DNA of 64,000 bases, from assembly GCA_905221605.1 (NCBI GenBank), contig CAJNDS010002169.1, positions 415,967-479,966 on the forward strand. Direction: 5' to 3'. Position numbers and translations under genes: made by a program. Shown piece after piece: positions 51,413 to 63,071 of this stretch. This stretch comes from Symbiodinium natans. Its lineage: Eukaryota > Sar > Dinophyceae > Suessiales > Symbiodiniaceae. The notes under the pieces are model-generated. The model ran no database searches. It saw only the letters and a list, made by a program, of their open reading frames with translations, and was not told the origin of the DNA. The number at the start of each line of letters is the position of its first letter. Position 1 is the stretch's first letter.

Positions 51413-54400
51413 GACTACTACGACTACTACGACGACTACTACTACGACTACTACGACTGCTACTCCGACTACTCCTACTACGCTGAATACGACGACTACG
51501 ACGACTACGACGACTACTACGACTACGACGACTACTACTACTACGACGACGACGACGAACTTCAATTTTAATTTTAGCTTTAGCTTTAGCTTTAACTTTA
51601 ACTTTAACTTTGAAGAAAAGTGGTCAAGAGAACGGGCCATCCCTCGCCAGGGACCCCTTATGTTTGCTTCGTCAGTCTCTCTCGCCGCCCACCCCGCAGC
51701 GAGAACGACAGAAACCCGGAGGGAGACTCTTGATCACTCAGCCGACGTGCTCATCAGCTCAACTGTCATATCTCGAGCTCCTCTTCGCCGATAGCGCACG
51801 GCATTCCGGAACCAGTGAGGTGAAAAACAGAAGGCGGTGCAAAATGCAGCAACAGCCGCAAAAAGCAACCACGTTTCTCGACCAAGGGACTTGTTGATCG
51901 GTGCAGGGGAAGAGGTGGTCTTGTGCAGGTCAGTTCCAAGAGCAGAATCTTCTCCACCTCCACTAAGACCTGCCACTGCCGGGGCCCTCTTCGCCACTGC
52001 ATGGCCACCACTCCGCTCGGCATTGGGCTTCGGAAGCTGGTTTACAAAGCGCTGCACTGAAGAGGAATCTCCTCCATAACGTGGAACGCCCCAGGTCACC
52101 ACAGTGCCATCCTTCTTCTTTGCTGCGAAAGCCCAATGTGTAGAATAGATCACATCTACGGAAGTCAAGTGCTCAGCCACAGAAGAAGAATCGCCTCCGC
52201 TAAGCGCATTGCCCCAAGTCACGACAGTGCCATCCGTCCTCTTTGCTGCAAAGGCCCCCGACGTGGAAGAGATCGCATCGACGGATGACAAGCGCCCAGC
52301 TACGGAGGAGGAATCTCCGCCGGCACCTGGGAGCCCCCAGGTCACCACGGTGCCATCGATCCTCTTGGCTGCAAAGGCACAACATGAAGAATAAATGACA
52401 TCGACCGATGATAAGTTCTGGACTACAGAAGAGGAATCCCCTCCCTTCTTCGGCTTGCCCCACGTCACCACAGTGCCATCTCTCTTCTTAGCTGCAAAGG
52501 CCGTGCGTGTGGAATAAATCACGTCCACAGACGACAAGCGCTCAGCCACAGAGGAGGAATCTCCCCCAAGAGCTGGGTCGCCCCACGTTACTACGGTGCC
52601 ATCCACTTTCTGCGCTGCAAAAGCACCAGCTTCAGTGGAATAAATCGCAACTATGGACCTCAATTGCTCGACTACAGGTGAGGAATCTCCACCCCAAAGT
52701 GAGTGGCCCCAGGTCACGACAGTGCCATCCTTTCTCTTCGCCGCAAAGGCCCGAGATGTAGAATAAATCACCTCGACGGATGACAAACGATCAGCTACAG
52801 AAGAGGAATCGCCTCCGCCAAATCGATCGCCCCAAGTCACGACAGTGCCATTCGTCTTCTTTGCTGCAAACGCGCAGGATGCAGAATATATCACATCCAC
52901 AGATGACAGGTGCTCGGCTACAGAAGAGGAATCTCCTCCACACTTTGGATCGCCCCAAGTCACTACAGTACCATCCGTCTTCTTTGCTGCAAAAGCATAT
53001 TCTGTAGAATAAATCACATCCACAGATGACAGGTACTCAGACACAGAAGAGGAATCTCCACCGAACTGTGAATTTCCCCACGTTGCCACTGTGCCATCCA
53101 TCTTCTTTGCTGCAAAGGCAGCACATGTAGAATAAATCGCGTCCACGGACGTCAAGTTCTCAGCCACAGCAGGAGAGTGTGAGTCGTAGTGGTTTTGGTC
53201 GCCCCAAGTCACCACACTTCCGTCTGCCATCTTTGCAGCAAAGGCCGCCTCTGTAGAGCAAATCACATCCACAGAGGATAATTGCTCAGTTACAGAAGAA
53301 GTGCTGTTGGATCGCTCTACTGCGTATGAACCTGGCGCGATCAAAATCATGCACGAGAAAGAGGCCGAAGCCCAAAAAGCTGCTTTTGTCATTGTCGGCG
53401 AGGGATGCTACGAGCTCATCACGAAAACGCGGATTATTCTGTTGCGCGATGTATTGCATAATGGAGGTCCCCTACGACACGTATGCTGCTGCACGTAGAA
53501 TCGCTTAGACTAATCTCTTGACATAGGGTGCAACTTCGTATAGGACCATGCAAGGCTGTAGATGCTGTAGCTTATGTAAATTTGGTGTGCAACCTCTGAG
53601 GCGTGAAATACAATGCATGCCCTGCACGCAAATCGTCCCATCGAACATGCAATTAGTGCTTATCAATTAGTGCTTATCGCTCTGGTATCACTGATCATGA
53701 TACTACATACCCTGTACCAAACACTTGCAAAAGCCATCGCAGAAATGATCATCAACCATAACAACACTGACAATGGCAATAGGAAGCAATAGGGGGGGAA
53801 AAAAGGTTCCCTCACGGTGCCTTGACTGCACTGGTTTTTGCCGCGCGTTTTCGCTGAAGTCGATTCAGCTCAATGCCCAACCAACCTAAGGGTTTTCCCT
53901 TTTGCATCGCTAGGACTATGTCGACATCGCAAGGAAGAAAAGAAACTACCGGGCGCAAGGAAAAGAAAGTCAGATGTATACCGACAGTCCCTATAGCGAA
54001 GAGCGAGAAAGGGCGTTCACGGAGCAAAGTTGGAAACCAAAACACATCCAGGCCACAAGGTCACCGTGCCTTCCACAACCCTCGGCATTGGCATCCTCGA
54101 GAGCACGAACACCGCGGTAGGCGAAAAACGTTCTCGTTCCAGATCAACTCGCAGACGGCACCAAGCTTCAGGGACAAGATCTCGCGAACACGTCAACGAG
54201 AACCACACCGGTCGGAGCGGCCCCCAGTCGGCGCAACGGATACGTCTCTACGACACAACCGAGAAGGCAGTCACGGTCCCCACGGCGAAGTTCTCGACAA
54301 GCCACCCGGCTCACCGAACGCCCACACACAAACAGATCAACCGCCGTCATCCTCTTCAACGTCAGAAACGTCTCCCAAACAGGGCATCCCGCACTTCTTT

Positions 54401-55327
54401 TTTTGTTGCGTGTGTGAGTGTGTGTTGCCTCTAGGGTGCTGCATTTAGGCCCAAGAAAATGACAGCTGGGACCCAAGAGCCGCGCCTCCTCCTCGTACAC
54501 CAGGGCACACACCCTGGGTCGGAGGGTGACTTTGAACTGTAAACGCCACTCACACAAACGGGCCATTTTACGTTGGACTTCTAGGGCCTTGAGGGTTCAA
54601 GGGTTTGAGAGTTTGAGGACGGAAGGCTTGGGGCTGAGGATTCAGGATTGAGGGTCGCCGTCATCATCGCAGCCATCGTCATCCAACCGTGCCTGCAGGG
54701 ATCGAGGTACTTCGCCAGCGTGGCGTACGAAGAGCCATCGCTCATGACGTCGCCGTCAAGGCCTCAACTCGCGAAGCAGCCCGGAACATCATCCTAACCG
54801 CACTCGTGGTTTGAGGTTTAGAGGGCACAAAGCCTTGGTTCACAGAGTGAGATAACTTCCCCGGCCTTGCCACACGAATGAACGGCCAAAGGAACAACAA
54901 AAGTTCTTGGAGCAAAAAACAGTGTCCAAGCCCGGCAAGGACAGGAAACCAAACGACCCGTTCTTCGTAGGGAATGAGAACATACTCCCCCCAAATGATC
55001 AACTAGGGAGATACAAGCCGCCTATTTAATTGCCTGATCACGACTTAGGGCTTAGTAAGAAAGGATCTTCGACTTCCTCGACGATGTGCCGCAGGTCTAT
55101 ATTAGGGTTTCGGGCTTGAGGTGAAGGGTTTAGAGTTCTAGGGTTTGAAATCCACTTACCTACCCTGAACCCCACAACCCCCCAAACCCACAAACCCTAA
55201 ACCCTCAACACCCTCTACCTCTCGACCCTTCAATCCGAAATCCTAACTACAGATCAACCTCCCTCTTGCACCTCTTAGCTCCAGGCCGTGAACGGCGTAG
55301 ATCCGCGTCGCGCCGGGGCTGCCAGGC
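42408..55327 (-). CDS. Thioesterase-like alpha/beta-hydrolase, copy beta (disrupted by insertions)
   Basis: Exons in sense order: 55,327-55,272, 54,762-54,693, 54,534-54,472, 50,799 to ~50,738, 50,614-50,579, a split exon (right part to ~50,428, left part 48,362 downward), 48,177-48,125 (GYSHG nucleophile), 47,734-47,693, 47,369-47,300, 45,732-45,678, 45,496-45,435, 44,853-44,782, 44,531-44,466, 44,447-44,371, 43,792-43,719, 43,331 to ~43,160 (GSHYNML), 42,683-42,622 and 42,475-42,408 (VDANLITPEGWAQQHCRAE). Differences from alpha and gamma in the exons are often synonymous. The exon reading EENPILVAGAAALFG is cut by a 2.05-kb insertion, and the His-exon carries a 5-nt insertion relative to alpha. 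The copy is therefore probably non-functional unless alternative splicing rescues it. The 3.6-kb third intron holds the RCC1-like gene; the same intron is about 0.3 kb in alpha and gamma. Confidence 0.5.
45098..45166. repeat. (AGACAGAG)n microsatellite
   Basis: Purine-rich AGACAGAGAG units in an intron of copy beta. The equivalent site in gamma (58,555-58,645) has a different GATAGA-type expansion. Confidence 0.85.
46020..46750. other. AT/pyrimidine-rich degenerate repeat block in copy beta intron
   Basis: A loosely repeated ~75-bp pattern (AAACCTCxATTTTCTC ... TAGGAAAAC) with no exon. A homologous but diverged block is in copy gamma (59,400-60,150), and none is in alpha. Confidence 0.5.
48363..50427. 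mobile_element. 2.05-kb insertion with 6-bp target duplication in copy beta
   Basis: Copies alpha and gamma read AGACCAAACAGGG uninterrupted (40,951-40,963 and 61,631-61,643). In beta, CCAAAC occurs at 48,363-48,368 and again at 50,422-50,427, with about 2.05 kb between. This is a clean target-site duplication. No terminal inverted repeats or poly(A) were seen. The cargo is a DUF4116 repeat gene relic plus a short (TTTAGGG) run near 50,365. A retroposed gene copy or a gene carried by an unrecognised element are both possible. Confidence 0.7.
48693..50054 (-). pseudogene. DUF4116-repeat protein, broken by frameshifts
   Basis: The sense strand from ATG 50,054 encodes successive ~25-residue repeats of the type DKDVVLAAVRQDGxAL / YASxxLRxD, the DUF4116 repeat common in dinoflagellates and large DNA viruses. 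The frame is broken three times: near 49,751 (repeat shortened, ATGA overlap), near 49,550 (after AISHMAKG) and near 49,128 (after SYRDVV, about four bases missing). The four pieces are 50,054-49,749, 49,752-49,525, 49,510-49,124 and 49,127-48,693; between 49,550 and 49,510 repeat coding continues in a shifted frame. The C-terminal piece ends in a non-repeat hydrophobic domain (SILSGASCYVVATSHQE). The whole gene lies within the insertion flanked by CCAAAC. Sequencing error is an alternative for single shifts but less likely for three. Confidence 0.7.
50830..51217. other. AT-rich intronic sequence, no gene
   Basis: Enlarged intron of copy beta, between its fourth exon and the microsatellite. 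Nothing coding seen. Confidence 0.5.
51218..51610. repeat. (CTACTA)n / (CTACGA)n microsatellite with TTTAGC hexamers
   Basis: About 330 bp of CTA/CTC/CGA triplets, followed by TTTAGC and TTTAAC hexamers (51,562-51,610). The poly-valine ORF on the minus strand is a product of this repeat and is not called as a gene. Confidence 0.92.
51734..53392 (-). CDS. RCC1-like repeat protein with signal peptide and C-terminal membrane anchor
   Basis: ATG at 53,392, 552 residues, intronless. The N-terminus (MTKAAFWASASFSCMILIAP) is a signal-peptide-like hydrophobic segment. Residues ~35-440 form ten repeats of ~40 residues with the core AFAAKKxDGTVVTWG and a GGDSSSVAExLSSVDVIYST linker, resembling RCC1 beta-propeller blades. 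After a polar stretch, residues ~500-523 (TWLLFAAVAAFCTAFCFSPH) are a transmembrane helix followed by a basic tail. The predicted topology is a type-I membrane protein with an extracellular or lumenal propeller; ligand unknown. It lies wholly inside an intron of copy beta on the same strand. All ten repeats are in frame, so it looks functional, unlike its host copy. A lack of introns fits a retroposed origin. Confidence 0.75.
   Translation of the reverse strand: MTKAAFWASASFSCMILIAPGSYAVERSNSTSSVTEQLSSVDVICSTEAAFAAKMADGSVVTWGDQNHYDSHSPAVAENLTSVDAIYSTCAAFAAKKMDGTVATWGNSQFGGDSSSVSEYLSSVDVIYSTEYAFAAKKTDGTVVTWGDPKCGGDSSSVAEHLSSVDVIYSASCAFAAKKTNGTVVTWGDRFGGGDSSSVADRLSSVEVIYSTSRAFAAKRKDGTVVTWGHSLWGGDSSPVVEQLRSIVAIYSTEAGAFAAQKVDGTVVTWGDPALGGDSSSVAERLSSVDVIYSTRTAFAAKKRDGTVVTWGKPKKGGDSSSVVQNLSSVDVIYSSCCAFAAKRIDGTVVTWGLPGAGGDSSSVAGRLSSVDAISSTSGAFAAKRTDGTVVTWGNALSGGDSSSVAEHLTSVDVIYSTHWAFAAKKKDGTVVTWGVPRYGGDSSSVQRFVNQLPKPNAERSGGHAVAKRAPAVAGLSGGGEDSALGTDLHKTTSSPAPINKSLGRETWLLFAAVAAFCTAFCFSPHWFRNAVRYRRRGARDMTVELMSTSAE
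53513..54460. other. No confident gene
   Basis: A plus-strand ORF (53,873-54,448, 191 codons, Arg/Ser/His-rich) overlaps another open frame (54,030-54,434). Neither has a recognisable domain, and the strand of any real exon is unclear. Confidence 0.3.
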
Positions 55328-55668
55328 CTGCCCGTAGGGTTAGGGCTTAGGGTTGGGATGCTTGGGGTCCTAAGTTATGGCTCTTTTGGGGTTCTAGGAT
55401 GCTAGGATTACAGGCTTCTAGGTCTTGATGGAAGGGCGAGTTTTTTTTACATCATCGGGTGCGAAGCTTTCAGGCTCATAGGGTTTGGGATATAGGGCTT
55501 GATTGTGATTGCTGAGAGCATGACTGCTGCGTTGGTGCTGTTGCCGTTGCTGCGGCCGTTACCGTTGCTGCCGCCGTTGCTGCCGTTGCTGCTGCCGTTG
55601 CCGTTGTTGTAGTGTTTGTTTAAGTTATTGCGGGTGATCCTGCGAAAAATATATTCCTGACTCTCCGC

Positions 55669-58600
55669 AAGTCGGTGGCCTCAGCACGACAGTGTTGCTG
55701 CGCCCAGCCCTCGGGGGTGATGAGGTGGGCATCAACCTGTGCAGGCTGCATCCGTTGTTCAAAAGCCTTAAATATGTGCCCTTTGCGGGCATTTTTAAAC
55801 AAAAGATAAACGTGCAAGTCTAGCAGGTACCCAAACAGGAGCCCTAGCTTAGTGAACGAACCAGTTCCGGCTTCATGGAGGTCCAACCCCCATATCGACG
55901 AAGCCAGTCAGGAAAGCTCATAAGAAGCTGAGAGAAGGCCTCTGCCGGAACTGGTGCACGATGCCGGCTTGAACCACTGCCTGCTCGCCCTGACGCGAAG
56001 AAACGCACCAGCCACACCGGGGTTTGGTTTTCAGCGCACGACTAAGCTAGAAGCAACACTCACTTCCAACAAGTGTGCAACGGTCCTCTTTATATTTATC
56101 AGAACTCCCGAAATAACTAAAGCTAGCTGCATCCCAGTAGCAAGGGGTCGCTAGAGGGCTCTAATGTTAACCTCACATCTATAAATGGGGTGGTAATTGC
56201 AATATTCGCCGGACCAGCGGGCCCCAGGCGAAGACTACTTTCCATTACGGGAGGTTCCGGGCCGAAATCTATAAGCAAGTCTATATAGGGGGGTCCGGTG
56301 AGAATAATCAACTGCAATATTTTTCTGGCCAGGAACGCAAAATTTTACTGAAAATGGCTTAAGAGTTCCATTACAGAGAAGACTTTTCAGCTGAGCTGGC
56401 TTGAAGAGCTCCGCGGCAGAGCAAAAGGAGCTGCAGAGAGCAAGCAGAACCCTTCAAGACAAAGCAGAGCAGACCCTGACAGCTGACCCCCCCCAGACCC
56501 CAGAAGACCCCCAGATTCCAACTATTGACACCCCCTATTTTTTTGACCCCTCCAAACCCCGGGGACCAAAACAAGATTGGGGGGGGGGGGTTTATAAACG
56601 CGACGTTAACATTAGAGATTGCTTCTACTTTGCAGTCTTGAAAAACTGCGGCTTGGGATGTTGTAGGCTCTAAACCCTTGACCCTAAACCCTAAACCCTA
56701 AACCCTGTTTAGCAGGGGTGCCCTGGCGATGAGGTCAAGTTTGCAGGCTATGCAGGACACGATCCTGCAATGCAGGATCGTGTAACTGCTTGGGGGTGGG
56801 ATCCGCTATTGAGTAAGCTGATCCCTTTTGATGAAAACGATCAAATTCAGCCTCAGGGCGGGGGGGGGGGGTGAGGGGGACTAGGCGCAACATTACCTGT
56901 AGAAACCAGCGAAAGTGTACCGCATGCCGTATGGCCCTATGGAACAAAGGGCCCTGACTCTGACTGCGCCTGCAACATGTTGTAGTGACTGCCTTTGCCC
57001 GTCACGGCCTTGCCGGCGATTGAAGGCTGGATTGCAAAGAGCGTCTTTGCAACAAGCGCTCATACACATCACACCTCACCTCCATTTGCTTGCAGTACTT
57101 GGCGTTGATCTCCCGGGCACTTGCGAACCTCACGAACCAAGACAAAGCCATGGAAAACGATTGATCACAGCTGGGCCAACAACCCTCAACCCAAAACCGT
57201 AGCCCCTCATGAAAGCTCAAATATTGTTGAATCCCGAGGCCTCCCACAGCCCTGCCCCAAAACCCCAAAACCTGAATCCCAGCAAGCCACCCCAGCCGTA
57301 CCCAAATAAACCCATGCGGCCAACCTGGCATCTTGGCCTGGACCCCAAACCCGAAACCCCAGACCCTCATTTGACTCATCCCTTCAGCCTGCACTTTCGG
57401 GCTGGCCCCGCAACCCTTAAACCCTAGACCCCAAACGGGAAACCCTAACACCACCCCTAAACCCTAAACCCTCAAAAGGGACCAGAAGTTGTAGAAAACT
57501 GCCCATTTCACCCAGTGGCTCCGGTGAGTCCGGTGCCACAACCATCAGCGCCGGCCCGGCAAACGCCCGGGGCCTTGGGCTTTGGAGGTTTGGGGGTTTG
57601 CGGGGTTTGGGGGGTATTGGGGGGTGTTAGCGGGGTATTGGGGGGAGGGGGGGGGGTATGTGGGGGTATTGGGGGCTTGTAGGGTTTGGGGATGTTTGGG
57701 GGTTTAGGGTCGTCGACTACGTGTCTGTACATGATTTCTGGAGATGCATGTTTGGAACATGTGATTCATGGAGGGTACGTATGCAGCGGACCACAGCCAG
57801 ATGGTAATGTGTTGGGTTTGGGGTTTCGGGTTTAGGGGTCCGGGCACCTCAATGATACTACAAGGAACACCCCCCGAATACCTATGCCTTTGAAGCTTCT
57901 GGGGCTGGGACGGCTCCCACGGATTCCCCAGGTAGTGGAGCCTCTCTATGTTCATGCCCGAGCGCTTCACCTGAGTCTTGCGGCAAGGTCTCTAGGTTCG
58001 AGTGATCTGCCTGCTGCTGAGCCATGGGCGATGTGAGCGAACAGCTCGTAGGGCCTTCAGTTGCTGTTGGCCGGTTTAGGGGGCTAGGAAGAAGGTTTGT
58101 CGGCGGTGACACCCAGAGAGCCCGACAGCCCTTGAAAAGACTCAACACCCAACTCAAGGTACTTTCCTGGATCAGAGTGTCTTAGCCTCCCTGCGTACTG
58201 AGGCCAATAGGGGCTTGGAGCAAGATGACGCCCATCAATTTTTTGGAGACCCGTTTGTCGGGTACCCTCAGTAGAGATTGGCCCGTCTCCCTGCATCCAA
58301 GAGGCAGCCCTTTCTGATTCAGCGCCTCGAAGGCACGCTGCCGCAGCGCATCTACGTCGATGCCTGTAGACCAACGAGGGGCATCGGTCGGCGCAACCGG
58401 GCAAATTAGCAGCTGTTTCCTGTGTTGGGCTTTCGGGCTCAGGAGGGGTTCCTTTGACTCGAGCATGATAGCAATAGCTCTGCAACCCTCAATCGACAAG
58501 GTTGTACACTTCGACACAGTACGACGTATGCTTCACAGACGTGAATGCGCACAGTCCGACAGAGAGACAAAGAGCCAGATAGATTGATAGATAGACTTCA

Positions 58601-61600
58601 GACTGGACAGCAGATAGATAAATAGACTAATAAATAGGCAGACATAAGCGCATGCCTTGCATAAGCATGTTGACATGACGGTTATCTTCGTCTGGGAAGG
58701 CCGACAGCGCATATCGATCCGAAGCCCACTGCAAGCCATCACAGTTTATAACTCATACAGGGTCTTTATTGGTAGTATCCTCAAAAAGGACACCCAACAC
58801 ACTCACCATTCTCTAACGGACCCTTCACTTCGCATGAGGGCGCGACTCTGCGAAGCCTCCATCGCGAGGTTGAGTTCCACGGCCTCCTGAGTGCTGCGTG
58901 AGCTTGTCATCCATAAATAAGAGGCGGCACGACCCGTGACACTTCGACATCCTCTGGTTTCTAAGGTTCAGAAGCCACCCCAGCCGCTGAAAGGCACAAG
59001 GCAGAGCACACAGCAACCCTGCATCCTATAAATCCTCAAAGTTTAAGCCGCTTGAAGCCCAGACAACGTCGAAGGCCTTCATGGCAAACTCGAACTTGCC
59101 AAAGGCACGGGAGATCAGGAGAATGGCCTTGCAGTGTAGGAGTTAGGGTGTAGTGGTTGGGGCCAAAGATGAGGCTTGAGGGTTCATGCTGAACCACACC
59201 AGCCCCAGTTTTGAAGGCAGCGGGTCAAGGACCTTCGGTCCCGACAACTACGGGCCCGTCTTAGCACGGGAATTCTAGTATCGCGACGCGGGCATATCAG
59301 GTACCTTAAAAATAAGACTGTTCTTTTTGTTTGCGGTTGGGTGGTAGGGCGGGGTGGGGGCGGGCAGGGGGTGGGGAAAATTTTCTCCCCGAACCTCAAA
59401 CGACAAATCTTTTTTTCCTCTATATATACAGAAATATGTGCTTCTCGATGAAAGCCTCGATTTCCTGTACGTAGGAAACCTCTTCTTATCTTCTAGTTTG
59501 AGTACGAAAACCTCGGCTTTCTCGAATTGTTAATCCTTCTTTCACACGTTGATAGGAAGCATGTATTCCTTCGACATGTTAAAAGGTGTCAATACTAAAA
59601 ATCTCCACCTTCTCTGATCTTTACTCGGAAATCCTTTGCATTTCTTCCTCGGGACATTGACGGCAAACGTCGATTTCCTCTTATGTGCGGCAATGTTCAT
59701 TCACAGGAGCACATAGCTGTCCTCTACAGTTTCGCATTTATCCTCTGTATTATTGGTAGAAAAGCATCCGTTTTCTCCCACTTTCAATCCGAAAACTTAC
59801 GTCTTTGTTCAACATGCTAATAGGAAACATCTATTTCTCGTTACGCGTTCGCTGGGTAACCTCAAGGTTCTTGACATTATCCTCGACATCGTTTTTGTAT
59901 TCTTCCTCTACATCCCAAAAGCAAACCTCAATTTTCTGAAGGTTCATGAGGGTTTTGTATTTCTTCTTTGCTGATCGGCAACCCCCTATTCCTCCATATG
60001 TTATTGGACAACCTTTCTGTTCGCTGAGATATGAAACGGAAAACGCCCACATTTCTTCCAAACTCTGTTCGAAACATGTAGTGCGTCCTTGTTTATCGGA
60101 ACACCTGTGTCCTACAGAAACCTCGAAGGACCTTGCATGAAAAACTAAGCTTTTATGGGGCACATTATCTTTTTGATGCAGTTGCGGGGGAAGCGTCTTG
60201 CTGCTGGTTGGGGCAGGCCGGCGGACTCACTCACACCTGTTCGTAGGCGGGCGCCGGGGCGCGGGGGTTGTGTTCGCCCTCTTGCTGCGGGTGTAGGGCG
60301 CGTTCTTTTCTTGCCACAACTGCCATTTCACTCAGTCACCTGCCCGCCCCATCAGCGGGTGCGAGGGCACGCAGGATGTGGGAAGGTCGGGGGACCGTGG
60401 GGTGCATTTTTGTTTTGCTGTGTGGGGGGGGGGGGGGGGCGATTTGTTTTCGCTTGGGGCATGGGCCAATTCACTCATGCACTCACCTGTCTGCTCCCTA
60501 ACCGTCGCGTCTTGGCACCCGAAACGCCTTTTTCGTTTGCGGGTGCAGAGGCGAGATTGTGTTTGCTGCGGGCGCGCGGGGCGCGCGATCCCTAATGTTC
60601 CTTAGTGCCGTACTAAGAACTAGTAAGCTCCGAGTCCCAAGTGCAAGCAGATGAAGCTCTACCCCAAAACCTACAGTAAACCTCTGAACTTGCCTCAGAC
60701 TCAGAAATCTACATCCCCCTCAGCCCACAAAGCCCTAGAACCTCAACAATTTCGGGTCTAGGGTTAGGGACTTCGGGTTCAAGGGGCCTCGGCTTCTCCG
60801 CCCAGGAAGCTGTAGCCGCCGACGCGCGAGTTGGTGGCAGGAGGTGGCCAAGTGACCTCAACGGGTGTCCAAAAGGTGTCGAAATTGAGTGTGGTGGAGC
60901 AGAGGGGGGGAGGGTTAACCCCTGTAACCCCTCAGAGGCCCCCCAGCAACCCGAGAAAACCCTATAAACCCCCCGTAAAGCAAACCAGGCCCCAATTGCT
61001 TTCTTCCGAAACACCAGAAACGTAAACTCACGTTTTTCTGCATGGCCTCGAGGTCGAAGAGTATCACGCCAACGGAGATGCCGGCCTCTGCTGTCTCGGG
61101 TTTAGGGTCTATTTGGGGGGCCCTCAGCATAAGGGCCCCGTGATACGACAGGTATGAGTCGGGCGAAGCATCAGTCTGCTCCCTTCTTATATAACAGTTG
61201 CTACAGTGGGGAGCAAGATGTGATACAGATTATACAGAAGCTAGAGCATCTCCGTTAACTATCACCCATCTGCTTCTAACATCCTCACCCTAAACGCTAA
61301 GCTGTTGACGGCACCTGAGCACTCCTCCAGAAATACTTTTGGGGATATGGTACTTGGGTAGGCACTGCGGGATACCCTGCAGTCTACTCTGCGGAGTGTT
61401 TCTGGAATCCTTCCGCGTAGGAGACCCTGGGAGGAGTGGCGACAATAGGTCCCGGACCTCTTCAAGCTGGCAGGCCATTTGATGCGCAACCACGCAGCCA
61501 TGCGAGTAACCTGGCGGAAGCTAGTCCGCGTCCCCTCTGAGAGTTAGGGATTTCGGGCGGGATCCTTCATTTTGTCCAAAAAGATATGACGTCTGCTGCT

Positions 61601-63071
61601 AGTCAAGTCAACCAGAGCCGGCGCATTCCTGAGACCAAACAGGGTCGCGGCGCCCGCGACCAGAATGGGATTCTCTTCCTCAGCAAGTTAGTGACGGCAG
61701 CTCGTGCCCGCTCCCAGCGTTCGCTCAAAAAGCGCCTCTCATAGAAAACCCCTCGGCCCACGACCTTGAGGCCACCGTTCCGCCGCGCATCTTCCAACAC
61801 CTGTCATGAGCATGGGAGGGTGGAGGGGCAGGGGCAGGGGGCAGAGGGGACGGGGGAGGAAGGGGAGGGAGGGAACACCAAAAATCCGCCAGAGAGAGCA
61901 CCCGGCGGTTGTAGCAGGCTGCCAACGACGGCACCGTGTCGCAGGCATAGGCCTTGTGCATGTGGGGCAGAGCGGGGCTCAGCTCAGGTCTCTTTCTCAC
62001 GCGTTTGATTTCGTGTTTTTTGGTTGGGGGCGGGGGGAGGGGGTTGGCGGATAAGGTTTCGGATTTAGGGTTTATCGGGTTGCGGGTTGTCCCTTTCTTC
62101 TTACGCGCACAAGCGGAAAACTAGGCTTTCAATAGAACCCGGCCAAATGCACAAGCAGATTGGGGAGCCCGTGTGAAAGCCTGAAACCCTACAGCTTTCT
62201 CACCCTGCCAGTGGGGACCCAAGAGCCGCACCTCCTCCTCGTACACCAGGGCGCACACCCTGGGTCGGAGGGTGACTTTGAACTGTGAACACCACTCAAA
62301 CGAAGAAGGCGGAGTGGCGTTCGACGTGTAGGGCCTTGAGGGTACGGGGCTTTGAGAATTTTGAGAACAGTGGGTTTGGGGTTAAGTGAGGATTCAGGAT
62401 TTGAGGTCGTCGTCGTCATCGCTGTCGTCATCATCCAACCGTGCCTGCAGGGATCGAGGTGCTTCGCCAGCGTGGCGTACGAAGAGCCATCGCTCATCAC
62501 GTCGCCATCAAGGCCTCAACTCGCGAAGCGACCCTTGAAATTACACTAAGTGTAAAGGTGGTTTAAGGTCTAGAGGGCAAACCCTGATTCTCGGCCAAAG
62601 GAACAAAAGTTCTTCTGCAGGGTGTCCAAGCGCAGCAAGGATGGGAAAAAAAACTCCCGTTCTTCATAGGGAATTAGAGAATTAATTAGGCAACATATTC
62701 CCTTTTAAAGGATCACATGGGGAGATACCAGGCGCCTATAAGAAAGGATCTCAGGGCCTTCAAGATGTGCCGCAGGGCCGGGGTTTGGGGTTGAGAGTTT
62801 AGGAACCTCTTGCCAACCCCAAACCCCAAACCCCCACCAACCCCAAAAACCCTACAAACCCCACAAACCCAACGCAGACCCCACACAAACCGCACACAAA
62901 CCCCACACAAACCCCACACAAACCCCACACAAACCCCACACAAACCCTCAAAGCTCTCTCGACCCGTCAAGCCTACACCCCAACCAAGGATCAACCTCCC
63001 TCATGCGCCTTTTACCTCTTAGCTCCGGGCCATGAACGGCGTAGATCCGCGTCGCGCCGGCACTGCCAGGC
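55669..63071 (-). CDS. Thioesterase-like alpha/beta-hydrolase, copy gamma
   Basis: Exons in sense order: 63,071-63,016, 62,514-62,445, 62,282-62,219 (ALVYEEEVRLLG), 61,952 to ~61,885, 61,800-61,765, 61,678 to ~61,633, 61,510-61,459 (GYSHGCVVAHQMACQLEE), 61,085 to ~61,041, 60,856-60,787, 59,127-59,072 (AILLISRAFGKFEFAMKA), 58,886-58,825, 58,363-58,292, 58,054-57,993, 57,970-57,893 (GMNIERLHYLGNPWEPSQ), 57,573-57,500 (GPALMVVAPDSPEP), 57,128 to ~56,953 (GSHYNML), 55,989-55,927 (GEQAVVQAGIVHQFRQRPSL) and 55,736-55,669. Serine, acid-strand and histidine motifs are kept. Like beta, the His-exon has a 5-nt insertion relative to alpha; a canonical GTGAGG at that point could mark a new donor. A TA-flanked 449-bp element sits in the intron before the second-last exon. 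The exon that ends in a hydrophobic helix in alpha and beta differs here. Confidence 0.55.
56164..56612. mobile_element. 449-bp inverted-repeat element at a TA target in copy gamma
   Basis: The ends are ATGTTAAC and GTTAACAT, flanked on both sides by TA (56,162-56,163 and 56,613-56,614). Copy beta reads GGGCTCTACAGATTGC at the same site without it. TA duplication with short inverted ends is the signature of Tc1/mariner-related MITEs. Inside, a plus-strand stretch (AAEQKELQRASRTLQDKAEQ) looks like a captured coiled-coil coding fragment. Confidence 0.7.
59400..60160. other. AT/pyrimidine-rich degenerate repeat block in copy gamma intron
   Basis: Counterpart of 46,020-46,750 in beta, with the same loose ~75-bp pattern and no exon. 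It is followed by GC-rich minisatellite-like sequence with recurring GGGCCAAGTCACTCA words also found in alpha and beta. Confidence 0.5.

Noticed and set aside
51098-51640. 180-residue poly-valine ORF on the minus strand
   Set aside because: It is the translation of a CTA/CGA triplet microsatellite; any frame of such a repeat is open.
53873-54448. 191-residue Arg/His/Ser-rich plus-strand ORF
   Set aside because: Competes with another open plus-strand frame and has no recognised domain; left as unassigned sequence.
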